Assembly (NCBI GenBank): GCA_036939755.1
Contig: JALLAZ010000226.1
Coordinates: 1 to 25,670, forward strand
Direction of reading: 5' to 3'
From: Stephanodiscus triporus
Lineage: Eukaryota > Bacillariophyta > Thalassiosirophyceae > Thalassiosirales > Thalassiosiraceae
Length of the DNA stretch: 25,670 nucleotides
Of this stretch, positions 9,343 through 17,886 are shown one piece after another (position 1 is the stretch's first letter; the number at the start of each line of letters is the position of its first letter). Under the pieces are notes generated by a model that saw nothing but the letters and a program-made list of their open reading frames with translations, was not told the DNA's origin and searched no databases. The translations under genes and the position numbers were made by a program.

Positions 9343-12300
9343 GGTTGACGTTGGTAGTCGCAGTGTTGTTCGCAGGAGTGTTGTTCCGGTTCTTGTGGTC
9401 TAGGTTCCATTGTGAAACTGTCATCAAAAGATGGGGAAGGACGGTGGAGGGATCAGCGAAGTCGTCGTTGTTATTGATGATGGTGTTGAGATCGGTGTAT
9501 TTGTCAAGAGGACAAATATTGAAAGCGATAGCCCAGGTGGGATCGGTGGAGAAATCATGGACTTGAGCTTGGGTGGGGTTGGATGTAGCCCCCGCCGTAG
9601 TATCTGTGGTCGACGCGATAAAAGTAGGACATTGAGTTTGATGTACGGTTAGCTGGTTGGTTGCCGTGAGGAAAAGATTAGGGCAAGATGAGCAACATCG
9701 AGACCATCCAATGTGAAGGAGGTGGTCAGATGTGAGGGAAAGGAAAATATTGTTGTGGATGTGTTGGACATGCATTTGAAGTATCTGCATTCCATCAGTG
9801 GAGTTGGGGAGGAATGGGTTACCGTTGTTATACATGGGACAAGAGGTGACTTGACAATATCTTGGCCATTCGTGTGGGTGGATTGGGGTCATAGAGATAT
9901 CGGAGGGAGTGTAAGTTGTTGGGTTGTTTGTAGTGCATGTGGGAAAGGAGTCGGTCCAAAGAGAAGAGATGATGGTAATGATACGTTTGATGGTTGGGGG
10001 TGTTGGTTGGGGTATTTCAAGGAAGATCTCTTTGTGGTTGATGAGTTTTGGGTGGGGAGGGGAAGTCGGGATGAGGTGGTGATTTATTTGGAGGGGAGTT
10101 TGATCAGATGGTTCGGAGTCAAGTTCATGTAGGAGTGTAGTGGTGATGGTGGCAACATCTTCATCGATCGGGACTGTGAATGAGATGAAAGTTTTTGATG
10201 GGGTAGTGTGGCGTCGTTTGTGGGGGGAGGGGTTGTGGGAGGAGGCTTGACTACCAAGGAGTATACCGGAATGAAGGGATTGGTCATCGTCATCGTTGGA
10301 ATCGTCAATGGGGCAATGTGTTGTGGTAATGAGTGTTGGATGGGGGTTGGTACATTGGATGTTCGGTGGGGGTTGGTCAGCAAGTGTGTCGTTCATGGTG
10401 GCATCTGTTTCCGGAGGTAATTTTTCTTCAAACGTATAGGAGTCGGTAATACATCGACCTTGACTGGTGCGACGTTCAGTGGCAGCCAAGCGGAGGGCTT
10501 TGGCGTCAGGTGATAAGGTGTCGAAGTAGAAACATTCGTTGTGGGAAGAGTTCGTGGGTGGGTAGGGGCCGACGTGAGCGATAATACGTGGGCTGGGGTT
10601 GTTAAGGTTGCTTGTGTCATGACAGCAATTGGCATTCATGTGGTCGAGGTCGCCTTGGGAACGGATATGTGGGTAGAAGAATTGAAGGTGGTTAAAAGCT
10701 TGTGACCAAGTGTCAAAGGCATGATGGATAACGAAGGAAACGCCTGAAGTAAGGTGGCGGAGTCCCCCGCCGTCGAAGTCAATGTGATATACGTTGGCTG
10801 AGGCGATGCCTCCTGCGGCGTTAACGATGGCATGATATCGTTTGGTAGGTGTGATGTTGAGGTTGAGAACGTTGCGGACCGTAGGCCGAAGGTGTCCAAG
10901 GCTGCGATCTGTGATGATTTGGTGTTGGGGGTTAAGGAAGGGGAGGGGGTTAACAGTGCCACGTCCGCGACCACGGCCAGGGATGTTTATGGAGGAACGG
11001 CCTGGAGGAGATTGGTAAGGGTTTTTCCTTGTTTTAGTAGCATATGTTGGGTTTGTGTAAGGACTGAGAGGTGGAGTGGTAGGGGTGGAAGGGGAGGATG
11101 GGGGGAGCGTGGAAGGTGTAAGGTCAACGACGTGACGTAAGTTTTCGACGATCTTGGATGTGATAGTGCTTGCATTGAGGTAGGAAGTGGTGCGGCCAGT
11201 GGTGAAGATCGTAGTAAGGAGAAGATTACTGTGACCAGCAGAGAAGTCACAAAAAATTGCGAGGCACTCGTCGAGGCATAGCACAGATTGGGTGATGTGG
11301 CGGTGGTATTGGAGAAACTTGGGGTGTATGCGGACGTTGCGGACTTGCTTGAATTGATGTTCTTGGTGGAGTTGATGGTTGTGAGTGTTAATGGTGCGGC
11401 CAAGGGTGAATCGCGTCTGGTCGTTGGTGTCGGGAAAAGCGTGGAGGTGGACCTCGAATGGATTGAGGATGCCAAAGAGGTGGAGAGGGTGCTTGCGTGT
11501 GATACAAAGCTCTGTGAAGGCATCACGGAGGATAGAAGCGTGAGGTTCAGTCATCGTTAATACGACGCCAAGCATATTGTGTACCTTTGGAGTGTTTTCT
11601 GGAGTTGTCATTCGCACTTTTTTGGTGGAGATGATGTGGAGGATTTGAGTTCGCGTTTGTAGGCGGTGTATCTCGTCAGGTAAAGGTCGTGTGGGCATGT
11701 TGCGTTTCCAGCAGTCCTTTAATGCCATGAGGATAAGGTATCCAAAGTGACGATAGGTATCGGTGTTATCCCACTCGTTGGGGCCTAGAATCGTTCGTGG
11801 GCCAACACCGTCGATTAAGAACATGAGGCGTTCGTTCATATCGTTAATGTGTGGAGTCGTGAATGTGAGAAATTTTGAGATGGGAGGTAGTGTGGAAATG
11901 GTTCGGATGGCTTGATTGGGGCTCATGACAAGGTCTGCTAGGCGGGCGTAAAGAAGGGCGTAGTCATGGCTCGCTGTATTCGTGAGTTTGTTTTGTGTAG
12001 ATCGAGGGGAGAGGTATACAAAGCTGTAGTATGTGCTGGTGGTTCGTTTTGGGTTGTTGATGGGTTTGTCATAATTGAAGAAGGCGACAATGTCGACCTT
12101 GAAGGGGAAGGCGAGGAAATCAATGATGGCATCGATTACTGGTTCAAGAGTTGACGTAGTGGGGGCTTGGTCGGAATTTGCGGAGGCGGGGATGGCAATC
12201 TTGAGGATAACATGCATGCGTTTATTGGCGTCGGTAGGGTTGTAGACGCGGCCTTCCGCAATTCTGCGGGATTGCATGGCTAAATCATTGTTGTGGAGGG

Positions 12301-13858
12301 TGCGCGTTTCTTCAAGGAAGGAAGTTATGATGCCGCGTGAAGAATTGATGCGGGTAGTAGAAATTGGGGGAGAGAACGTGGGAGGGAGGACTTCAGATTG
12401 TGAAAGGATGAATGTATCTTCGGGGTCATCTTCGTCGGTGGCGGCCACCGGGGCCGTGGTTATTGGAGGGGGAGGAGGAGGGGTTGTAAGGTAAGGTGGA
12501 GGAGGAGTAATGTGTGGGGTGTGTTGGTTGTGGAGAAGAGCTTGAAGGAGGGTGGTGCGAACGTTGGGATCCGTATTGTTGAGAAGAGAAGTGAGTGCGG
12601 TTGAATCATTATTGCCGACGAGAGTCGTGAGAAGAGTGGATAGGTCGGTGAGGGAGTCCTTGGAAGCGGGATCCGTCATTGAGAGAAGCGTGTGTAGGTA
12701 TTGTAAGAAGGATGGTCTCGTCAACGTAAAGGAGCAGTGGGAAGCAGAATCGGGCGTGATGTGGGAGGAGGGGGAGGGAGAGTCTGGTGTGATCTGGGAT
12801 GGTGATAATTGCTGTGTCGTCGACGTAGGTGTGGATGGTGGAAATACCGAATAAGACGCCGAGGGTGATGGTCCATCGATTGCGTGGGAGTATGATTGAG
12901 GTCGTTGTATTATCGTGGGATAAGATAATGGTGAGGGTGGGAACGGGAGAGGTCGAGTTGGTGTAACTGGATTGTGATTGAGTAAGCATTGTGGTTGGTT
13001 TAGGTTGTGTGAGGTTGCGGTGTGATGGTGTGTTTGCGGTGTTGGTGGATGGAGAGTAACTTCAAGGTAGGAGATGTTTTGTGTTATTTTTGTTTCGCGT
13101 TTCTTGGTTTTTGTGAGTTGTGCGGGGCGTAATGCAGGATCGGAGGCATAATCGGATAATAGTACGGGGAATATATTGGAGAAATATGTCGTCCATGCAG
13201 TTTTCACGTTCTTTGAGGTGTCGGTTGATAATAGTGGAAATAATATTTCGGAGGAATGTTCGGAGGAATGTGTGTTCCGTGCAATCTGGGCGGTCTGGGC
13301 GGATAATATTGGAAGTAATATTTCGGAGAAATGTGTGTTCCATGTAGTCTGTGCGGAGAATACTTCAAATAAGAGTCCGGAGTAATATATAGTCTGTGCT
13401 GTCTTGGAGGTCATCTGCATGGGAGTTGGTATGGGAAGGGTTGTGTACGTGGGGGGTGGGAGGAGGGGGGTTGGCGGTGTGGTTTGACCATGATGGAGTC
13501 GATGGGCGGAGGTTGTGGTAGGTAAGTAAGGCGATGTGAGTGTTGTATTAAGTAGTGGGTGGGGGGGGGGGTGGTCGATGGCGATTGGCGTGGGTTGTTG
13601 TTTTTCGCGGAGGAAGGGGGTGAGTAGTGTGCGAGAAAAGGCATAAGGAGTCAAGGCAACGAGGGGCGGTGTGAAAAGGGGTGGTTGCACGAAGGCAGTG
13701 GCGATTAGCCAAGCAATAAAGATGGGGACGAAATGGCGACGGGAGAAGGTGTGTGTTGAGACGTGTATCAAAGGAGTATGGTTTTGGTTTGGCCAAGGTG
13801 GTGGTTCGATGGGCGGAATGCCGACGATGCGGGGGGTGGGTGTAGTTGTTGTCTGCAT
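9335..13858 (-). CDS. LINE ORF1: giant gag-like protein of unknown fold with C-terminal fingers
   Basis: A 1507-aa protein with no family I recognise. Residues 1-500 are Pro/Thr/Ser-rich with a degenerate repeat at 152-235. About 505-912 looks globular, with regular hydrophobic spacing and no P/T runs. A Pro/Ser linker and a basic RGRGRG patch (962-967), possibly RNA-binding, follow. A second folded segment (about 1005-1080, YHAIVNAAGG to DHMNANC) comes next. Two zinc-finger-like clusters lie at 1335-1368 (C1335, C1340, H1363, H1366/1368) and 1388-1410 (C1389, C1392, H1406, C1410). By position it is the ORF1 nucleic-acid-binding protein of a LINE. It is several times longer than the ORF1 of L1-type elements (300-400 aa). 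The extreme N-terminus may be 5' UTR that happens to be open; internal Met codons could be the real start. Confidence 0.8.
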   Translation of the reverse strand: MQTTTTPTPRIVGIPPIEPPPWPNQNHTPLIHVSTHTFSRRHFVPIFIAWLIATAFVQPPLFTPPLVALTPYAFSRTLLTPFLREKQQPTPIAIDHPPPHPLLNTTLTSPYLPTTTSAHRLHHGQTTPPTPLLPPPTYTTLPIPTPMQMTSKTAQTIYYSGLLFEVFSAQTTWNTHFSEILLPILSAQTAQIARNTHSSEHSSEILFPLLSTDTSKNVKTAWTTYFSNIFPVLLSDYASDPALRPAQLTKTKKRETKITQNISYLEVTLHPPTPQTHHHTATSHNLNQPQCLLNHNPVTPTRPLPFPPSPLSYPTIIQRPQSYSHAIDGPSPSASYSVFPPSTPTSTTQQLSPSQITPDSPSPSSHITPDSASHCSFTLTRPSFLQYLHTLLSMTDPASKDSLTDLSTLLTTLVGNNDSTALTSLLNNTDPNVRTTLLQALLHNQHTPHITPPPPYLTTPPPPPPITTAPVAATDEDDPEDTFILSQSEVLPPTFSPPISTTRINSSRGIITSFLEETRTLHNNDLAMQSRRIAEGRVYNPTDANKRMHVILKIAIPASANSDQAPTTSTLEPVIDAIIDFLAFPFKVDIVAFFNYDKPINNPKRTTSTYYSFVYLSPRSTQNKLTNTASHDYALLYARLADLVMSPNQAIRTISTLPPISKFLTFTTPHINDMNERLMFLIDGVGPRTILGPNEWDNTDTYRHFGYLILMALKDCWKRNMPTRPLPDEIHRLQTRTQILHIISTKKVRMTTPENTPKVHNMLGVVLTMTEPHASILRDAFTELCITRKHPLHLFGILNPFEVHLHAFPDTNDQTRFTLGRTINTHNHQLHQEHQFKQVRNVRIHPKFLQYHRHITQSVLCLDECLAIFCDFSAGHSNLLLTTIFTTGRTTSYLNASTITSKIVENLRHVVDLTPSTLPPSSPSTPTTPPLSPYTNPTYATKTRKNPYQSPPGRSSINIPGRGRGRGTVNPLPFLNPQHQIITDRSLGHLRPTVRNVLNLNITPTKRYHAIVNAAGGIASANVYHIDFDGGGLRHLTSGVSFVIHHAFDTWSQAFNHLQFFYPHIRSQGDLDHMNANCCHDTSNLNNPSPRIIAHVGPYPPTNSSHNECFYFDTLSPDAKALRLAATERRTSQGRCITDSYTFEEKLPPETDATMNDTLADQPPPNIQCTNPHPTLITTTHCPIDDSNDDDDQSLHSGILLGSQASSHNPSPHKRRHTTPSKTFISFTVPIDEDVATITTTLLHELDSEPSDQTPLQINHHLIPTSPPHPKLINHKEIFLEIPQPTPPTIKRIITIISSLWTDSFPTCTTNNPTTYTPSDISMTPIHPHEWPRYCQVTSCPMYNNGNPFLPNSTDGMQILQMHVQHIHNNIFLSLTSDHLLHIGWSRCCSSCPNLFLTATNQLTVHQTQCPTFIASTTDTTAGATSNPTQAQVHDFSTDPTWAIAFNICPLDKYTDLNTIINNNDDFADPSTVLPHLLMTVSQWNLDHKNRNNTPANNTATTNVNHV
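13153..13405 (-). repeat. Degenerate coding tandem repeat in LINE ORF1
   Basis: About four imperfect units of 15-25 codons, each ending in a pattern like SEILLPILS or SNIFPVLLS and beginning with AQT or TDT. On the plus strand the repeated DNA appears as TTCGGAGGAATGT and similar words. It covers about residues 152-235 of ORF1. Confidence 0.6.
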
Positions 13859-14067
13859 TTATATTATGGTAGAGGTAGTAAGTGGCAAGGCGAATCGCAG
13901 ATCGAAGTGCTAAAATAGTCAAATGTTCCTCGCGACCACTCGAGGCAAATCCTTCGGTCTTCTCAATCAACGCAGCGCAAAGAGATAGACATCAGAAGAA
14001 AACAATACCCACCGAACCCCTCGCCGCCCGTCCGTTCCATCCTCGACCATATACACTTCATCGTAGG

Positions 14068-14679
14068 ATGCTTCGCCCTCGTCACTCTAGAGATAGAGAG
14101 GAAGAGAACGCCATTTTCAACCCGGCCAACGTCAACACCAGGAAACGAAAGACACTCGATTATCACTCCGTCGTGGGATGCTTCACCACCCTCGTCTTCC
14201 TCCTGGTCTTACTCCTCAGCGCCTACGCGTACGTTACTGTCCCCGGCGCCTCCTCCCTACGCGCGGGATCGCCCTTCGCGTCCGTCTCGAAGGAAATCCT
14301 CGACGAGGCCAAGAGGGAAGTCGATGCCGCGAAGGACATGCTCGCGAGGACGACTGCGGAGGTCGAGACGGCAGTCCGCAAGGTCGACGACCATTTGAAG
14401 GAGAAGAAGATGGCCGAGGCCGCGAATAGCGACGAGAAGCCCGCGACCATCGTCGAAACCCCCAACGAGTCGATGATGATGCAGGAGAAATTGAAAAAAG
14501 AGAAAATCGTCGTCGAGGCCATGGTCGAGACGGCATTGGGCATCGACAAGTGGTGCGGCACGTGCATATGGAAGAATTATTGCTCTTGCGACAGGCGGAA
14601 GGATTGGTTGATGGACAGATACAGAATCACCGAGGCCGTGGCCAAGGAGGCCAGCAAAACTTTTTGCGTCAAAAAATGA
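14068..14679 (+). CDS. Hypothetical single-pass membrane protein with coiled coil and Cys-rich tail
   Basis: 203 aa from the chosen ATG. A basic N-terminus (RKRK) precedes one transmembrane segment at about residues 35-56 (VVGCFTTLVFLLVLLLSAYAYV). A charged Glu/Lys/Ala-rich helix with coiled-coil character follows (about 73-165). A compact tail carries five cysteines (CGTC, CSC and a final C near the C-terminus) with tryptophans. With positive charge before the membrane segment, a type II (tail outside or lumenal) orientation is likely. The frame is open upstream to an ATG at 13882, only 24 bp from the LINE ORF1 start, so a 265-aa form is possible. I prefer 14068 because the upstream part is low in recognisable structure. 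I do not recognise the family. Confidence 0.6.
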   Translation: MLRPRHSRDREEENAIFNPANVNTRKRKTLDYHSVVGCFTTLVFLLVLLLSAYAYVTVPGASSLRAGSPFASVSKEILDEAKREVDAAKDMLARTTAEVETAVRKVDDHLKEKKMAEAANSDEKPATIVETPNESMMMQEKLKKEKIVVEAMVETALGIDKWCGTCIWKNYCSCDRRKDWLMDRYRITEAVAKEASKTFCVKK

Positions 14680-15702
14680 GGGCTTGGGGAGGGAGGAGCG
14701 TTTTTGCATTCGACTCCGAAATGGAATTGGAATATCCTTCCATCGGGTGCGGGTGCGTGGGGTTGGATGGGGATGCGGAATCGCCGGACACACGGGACTG
14801 AAATATCCGGCTCGAGGTTTGGGCCTGTCCAGCAGCGACGGCGTCGAATTCCGAGAAAAGGTGGCGGATAAGCGAGAGATGCGCGACGTGGACCTCGATA
14901 TGCCTGGCTCGTCGATCGTTCGTCTCGACCCTCTTTCGTGCCGGCCTCTCTCGTGCCTAGCGCCAGCTGATGGCATTCTTCGGGTGCGGGAATTCCCCCA
15001 CGACGACGACGACCCTTCTCCGCCGTCTGCGGGGCAAAAAGGAGAAGAGGCATCCCCAGAAAGGAGCTCTGCGGACAATCCGCGCACAATCCCGAATGCT
15101 CGTGCCAAGTACCTTGCCAACTCGGCGGCTGAAGATATGTCGCAAAATACTCATCAATCGGTGGGTATATCGAGAGCGAGCGGAGGGCGGTATGGCACTC
15201 GGATCCTTTCAGCGCGTTCGTCGGTTGCGGGGCTACGGTAGTTGCGACGAAGAGGGTCTACATACCCCTAAGTTTACTGAATCAACGTCAACACAACAAA
15301 CCCGGAGCGCGAGTACACGGGGCGCACCCTTGTTCTAAGAATGTCCACGAGCTCGTGTGAAATTTCAGCAATCAATGGCACGACTATATACGTAATGCAA
15401 TGATTCATACGAGAGAACATTTTTTCTGAGTATGCGCTATGAATTTTTGGGCTGGGACATTCAATTTCGTTTGAGTGTCTGCGTAAAAAGAGTATGCAAC
15501 ATATTTTATCATTTCCTCGATGCTTATCCGAGTGTGGTATGAGCAGATCCGGCGTTGGTCGAGTCGCCAAACGGGTAGCATCGTTTCCAAACAAATGACG
15601 AGCCAGTCCAGGCCATAACAATTAAGAGCACTAGTTGGCCACCAGTCCGAGTAACCATTATCGCATTCTCTTGACCTCTGATAGCAAATTTGTTTATGGG
15701 TC
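14680..15702. other. Intergenic, no supported gene
   Basis: Long overlapping frames exist here on both strands, for example 14684-15241 (+) and 15120-14257 (-). They have arginine/serine-rich, shadow-like compositions and no motif I recognise. The GC-rich left part (to about 15240) probably holds the 3' UTR of the membrane protein gene. The more AT-rich right part probably holds the 3' UTR of the DUF6824 gene, which converges on it. Confidence 0.5.
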
Positions 15703-16523
15703 CTATACGGATACATGCGCGCGCAAGATTGGTAACTCCTTGACAAGGACGGTGGCAACAGACACAGGACTGGGATGACGTAATTCATTGCCATTTTCGG
15801 CATTGTGCAGAGATTCTAGCAATTGTACAGAATTTCCAAAATATTCCTCCTCGGGGAGTGGTATGGAGGGAGATCCAATCATGGTTGCGTGATGTCTAGA
15901 ATGGTGGTGGTCCGCCAACAACTTGGAGTAGATCTTCTTCGATAGGCCGTCACGCAGAGCTTGGCGGGTTTTCTCCACTGCCTTCCTGTCGCCAACATCA
16001 TGATACTCTTCAGATCCCTCATCGTATTCTAAGAATCTGCCACCGAATTCGCGGATCGCAGCAACAATGCCCTAGTAGATGGATGTAATGTTAATTGATG
16101 GAGAACAATTGAGCAGGACCGAAAATCAGAACAAATAAAATAATCTGCATGATGATTCATCGTTGATACTGCCTCACCTTGGATACTTTTACCTTATCGT
16201 GTTTATGGCATCTGGCATAAATTTCCTATCAGAGGCGATTGAATACAACAAGTCGATGAGCTAAAACAAACGAAATCTGTACGATACTTCTATTTAAATT
16301 ATCAATATTAGTAACGCACCTTATTCATAGATATCAATGCGCGGTACTTTTCATTCCCAGGAAGTCGCTGAACGCCCTGCCCACGACCACCGACGACATC
16401 GAAGCAAGTGGTCTGACTGGCAAGCGTTACTGGAGAAGACTGACCGGCCATTGGTGTCGGTGTGTAATGTGGACGATTCCACGGGAGCGGTTCGATGAAT
16501 TCCATAGCGCGGAAGGGCTCCAT
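15703..16523 (-). CDS. DUF6824-domain protein, three exons
   Basis: I reconstruct exons 16523-16320, 16225-16178 and 16071-15703, joined in phase 0, for a protein of about 206 aa. Both introns are GT-AG on the minus strand (16319-16226, 94 bp; 16177-16072, 106 bp). The splice restores a full DUF6824 domain at about residues 41-127: FDVVGGRGQGVQRLPGN, KYRALISMNKEIYARCHK, KVKVSKGIVAAIREFGGRF and the following YHDVGDRKAVEKTRQALRDG. The family is known mainly from diatoms and often occurs in putative nuclear regulators; its biochemical role is not established. After the domain the protein is short, with a His-rich HHHSRHH patch. The start at 16523 has an AAAAATGG context; an upstream in-frame ATG at 16571 would add 16 residues. 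Confidence 0.85.
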
Positions 16524-16822
16524 TTTTGATTTGTGAACTCCTCGCAAATGATTTTCTATCGAGACACACAATCAACAGTCGACCAATATCAATATCAAGA
16601 CCTCTACTCTGTAACAACCAGGCGACCTTTCTACTTACTCCACGTACCAACTATTCACTCCTACGTATCGTAGATACATAGGAGTTTCGAACAGGTTCAA
16701 GACCAATATTATGGTCTTGTGGGGCACCGTCGGCCAATGCCGCGATCCTCGTCACCTTCAACACATGAATCATATCACCCACCCCCACCCGACGAACTCG
16801 AATTCGCATACAGCCCTCAGTT
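16524..16822. promoter_or_regulatory. Divergent intergenic region with a hairpin
   Basis: About 300 bp between two head-to-head genes, so promoters for both should lie here. An inverted repeat sits at 16658-16684 (CTCCTAcGTAT against ATACaTAGGAG). It could be a binding site or a small cruciform. No clear TATA box is visible. Confidence 0.4.
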
Positions 16823-17371
16823 ATGGTAACGCTTTACTCGGCGGCAGTGATTAAGATGAAATCCAGCGGCGGCAGGACCGTCGACAGCCACGATGACTCC
16901 AACCATGTGTCCTTTCTTGGCGCCATCGGACAAATCATCAAAAGCTGTTCGACGATCCACACCCATCACGAATCATTGAATAATCAGTCGACGTCGACTC
17001 ATTCGGATCTGAATCGAAGTGTGCGCTTCCACACAGTGGAGTTTCGAGAGTACCCGATCATCCTGTGCGATAACCCATCTGCATCCGGTCCTCCTGTCGG
17101 CCTCGGATGGGGATACGACCCGAAGAATACGCTCCAAGCTCAAGTAGACGCCTATGAAGCAAATCGAGAAGGTCTTCGACGAAGCAAGAGCGAGCTTCGA
17201 ATCCCTCCCTATGTGCGAGAATTCATACTTCTTGAGAATGGGTATACTCGTTCCGAGATTAGATCGATGGTCAAAATGTTAGAGAAGGTGAAGGAAAGGC
17301 GACGCAAAGAAAATCTTCGTCAACATAATATCATCGAGAGATATTATTGGTACTGCTGCTTTATTCCGTAA
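16823..17371 (+). CDS. Diatom-type conserved hypothetical protein (REYPI-core family)
   Basis: 182 aa, or 171 aa if the ATG at 16856 is used (AAGATGAAA context). The core at about residues 66-165 reads SVRFHTVEFREYPIILCDNP, then GPPVGLGWGY, a polar stretch, RIPPYVREFILLENGYTRSEI and a basic KERRRK. I recognise this layout from many diatom hypothetical proteins, where REYxxxLGDNP and GPPxxxGW are the fixed points and a basic helix ends the domain. The function of the family is not known to me. Here Cys replaces the usual Gly before DNP. It is transcribed divergently from the DUF6824 gene. No signal peptide or membrane segment is seen. Confidence 0.75.
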   Translation: MVTLYSAAVIKMKSSGGRTVDSHDDSNHVSFLGAIGQIIKSCSTIHTHHESLNNQSTSTHSDLNRSVRFHTVEFREYPIILCDNPSASGPPVGLGWGYDPKNTLQAQVDAYEANREGLRRSKSELRIPPYVREFILLENGYTRSEIRSMVKMLEKVKERRRKENLRQHNIIERYYWYCCFIP

Positions 17372-17539
17372 TAAAAATCATCTTAGCATCACAAATAAGT
17401 ACAATAAACCAAGTATCTAGAGTAGAGCTGCCATTATCTTTCCGCTGAGATAACGTCTTTGCAACATTCAAAATCATCTCACAAATAATGAAGAACTCTG
17501 AAGCCAGCATCATCAACAGAATAAGAAACGCAGCCATGA

Positions 17540-17886
17540 AAACTTTCAACAGAGTCTACTGTGACGTGCCACGACTATCTCACTCCTCAGGTTGATGCGA
17601 CTCATCGAAAGCTGATGGTCGACGGGTGTTTTACTGTCGCGGAAATATTCGCCTGAACAGGGAGACGTTTGGCGTGGCCGTGTCGATTTTCGATCGTTAC
17701 CTCAGCTCGGGAACCGGCAATCAAAAGTTCCAGTTGGTGGCGATCGCCTCCTTCTTCGTACCGACGAAAATCCGCGAAGCTCAACCTTTTCCGATTGGTA
17801 TACATTCGCTCGTGAACTTGTGCCGAGGAGTATACTCAACAAATGCCGATGCTGTCAGGCTCGAACACAAGACTGTGGAAGTTTAA
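17540..17886 (+). pseudogene. Cyclin-box fragment with a frameshift
   Basis: In one frame (17540 to about 17656) the DNA reads HDYLTPQVDATHRKLMVDG and then CFTVAEIFA before a stop. In the next frame, from about 17653, it continues LNRETFGVAVSIFDRYLSS, FQLVAIASFFVPTKI and HSLVNLCRGVYSTNADAVRL, ending at a stop at 17886. Together this is the N-terminal cyclin box in correct order: R-M-DW-like entry, RET, DRYLS, QL-A--F-A-KI. A one-base loss joins the frames. The Trp normally after D is Gly, and the Ala of the usual A-KI stretch is Pro. No C-terminal fold or intact N-terminus is found nearby. It is most likely a truncated duplicate of a diatom cyclin. Confidence 0.72.

Larger units (their letters stand above)
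5560..13858 (-). mobile_element. Two-ORF non-LTR retrotransposon with zinc fingers and RLE-like end
   Basis: Two very long uninterrupted minus-strand ORFs overlap by 8 nt. The downstream one has RT motifs with YVDD, a C-terminal cysteine/histidine knuckle and a putative restriction-like endonuclease region. N-terminal zinc fingers with a C-terminal RLE resemble R2/NeSL/CRE-type early-branching LINEs more than APE-type LINEs. The plus strand is strongly G/T-rich across this block and changes composition at both ends. The coordinates given are those of the coding span; the UTR ends are not resolved. No frame break is visible, so the copy may be young or still active. Confidence 0.88.

Noticed and set aside
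14257..15120. 287-codon minus-strand frame opposite the membrane protein gene
   Set aside because: It overlaps the antisense of a better-supported gene, has Arg/Ser/Pro-rich shadow composition and no family match.
14684..15241. 185-codon plus-strand frame after the membrane protein gene
   Set aside because: No motif, low-complexity Asp and Ser runs, and an opposite-strand frame of similar length; most likely a 3' UTR in GC-rich DNA.
16178..16320. Alternative reading of the DUF6824 middle exon as LIDLLYSIASDRKF
   Set aside because: This would use an earlier acceptor and runs into a stop; the acceptor before GAAATT gives a frame that rebuilds the domain exactly.
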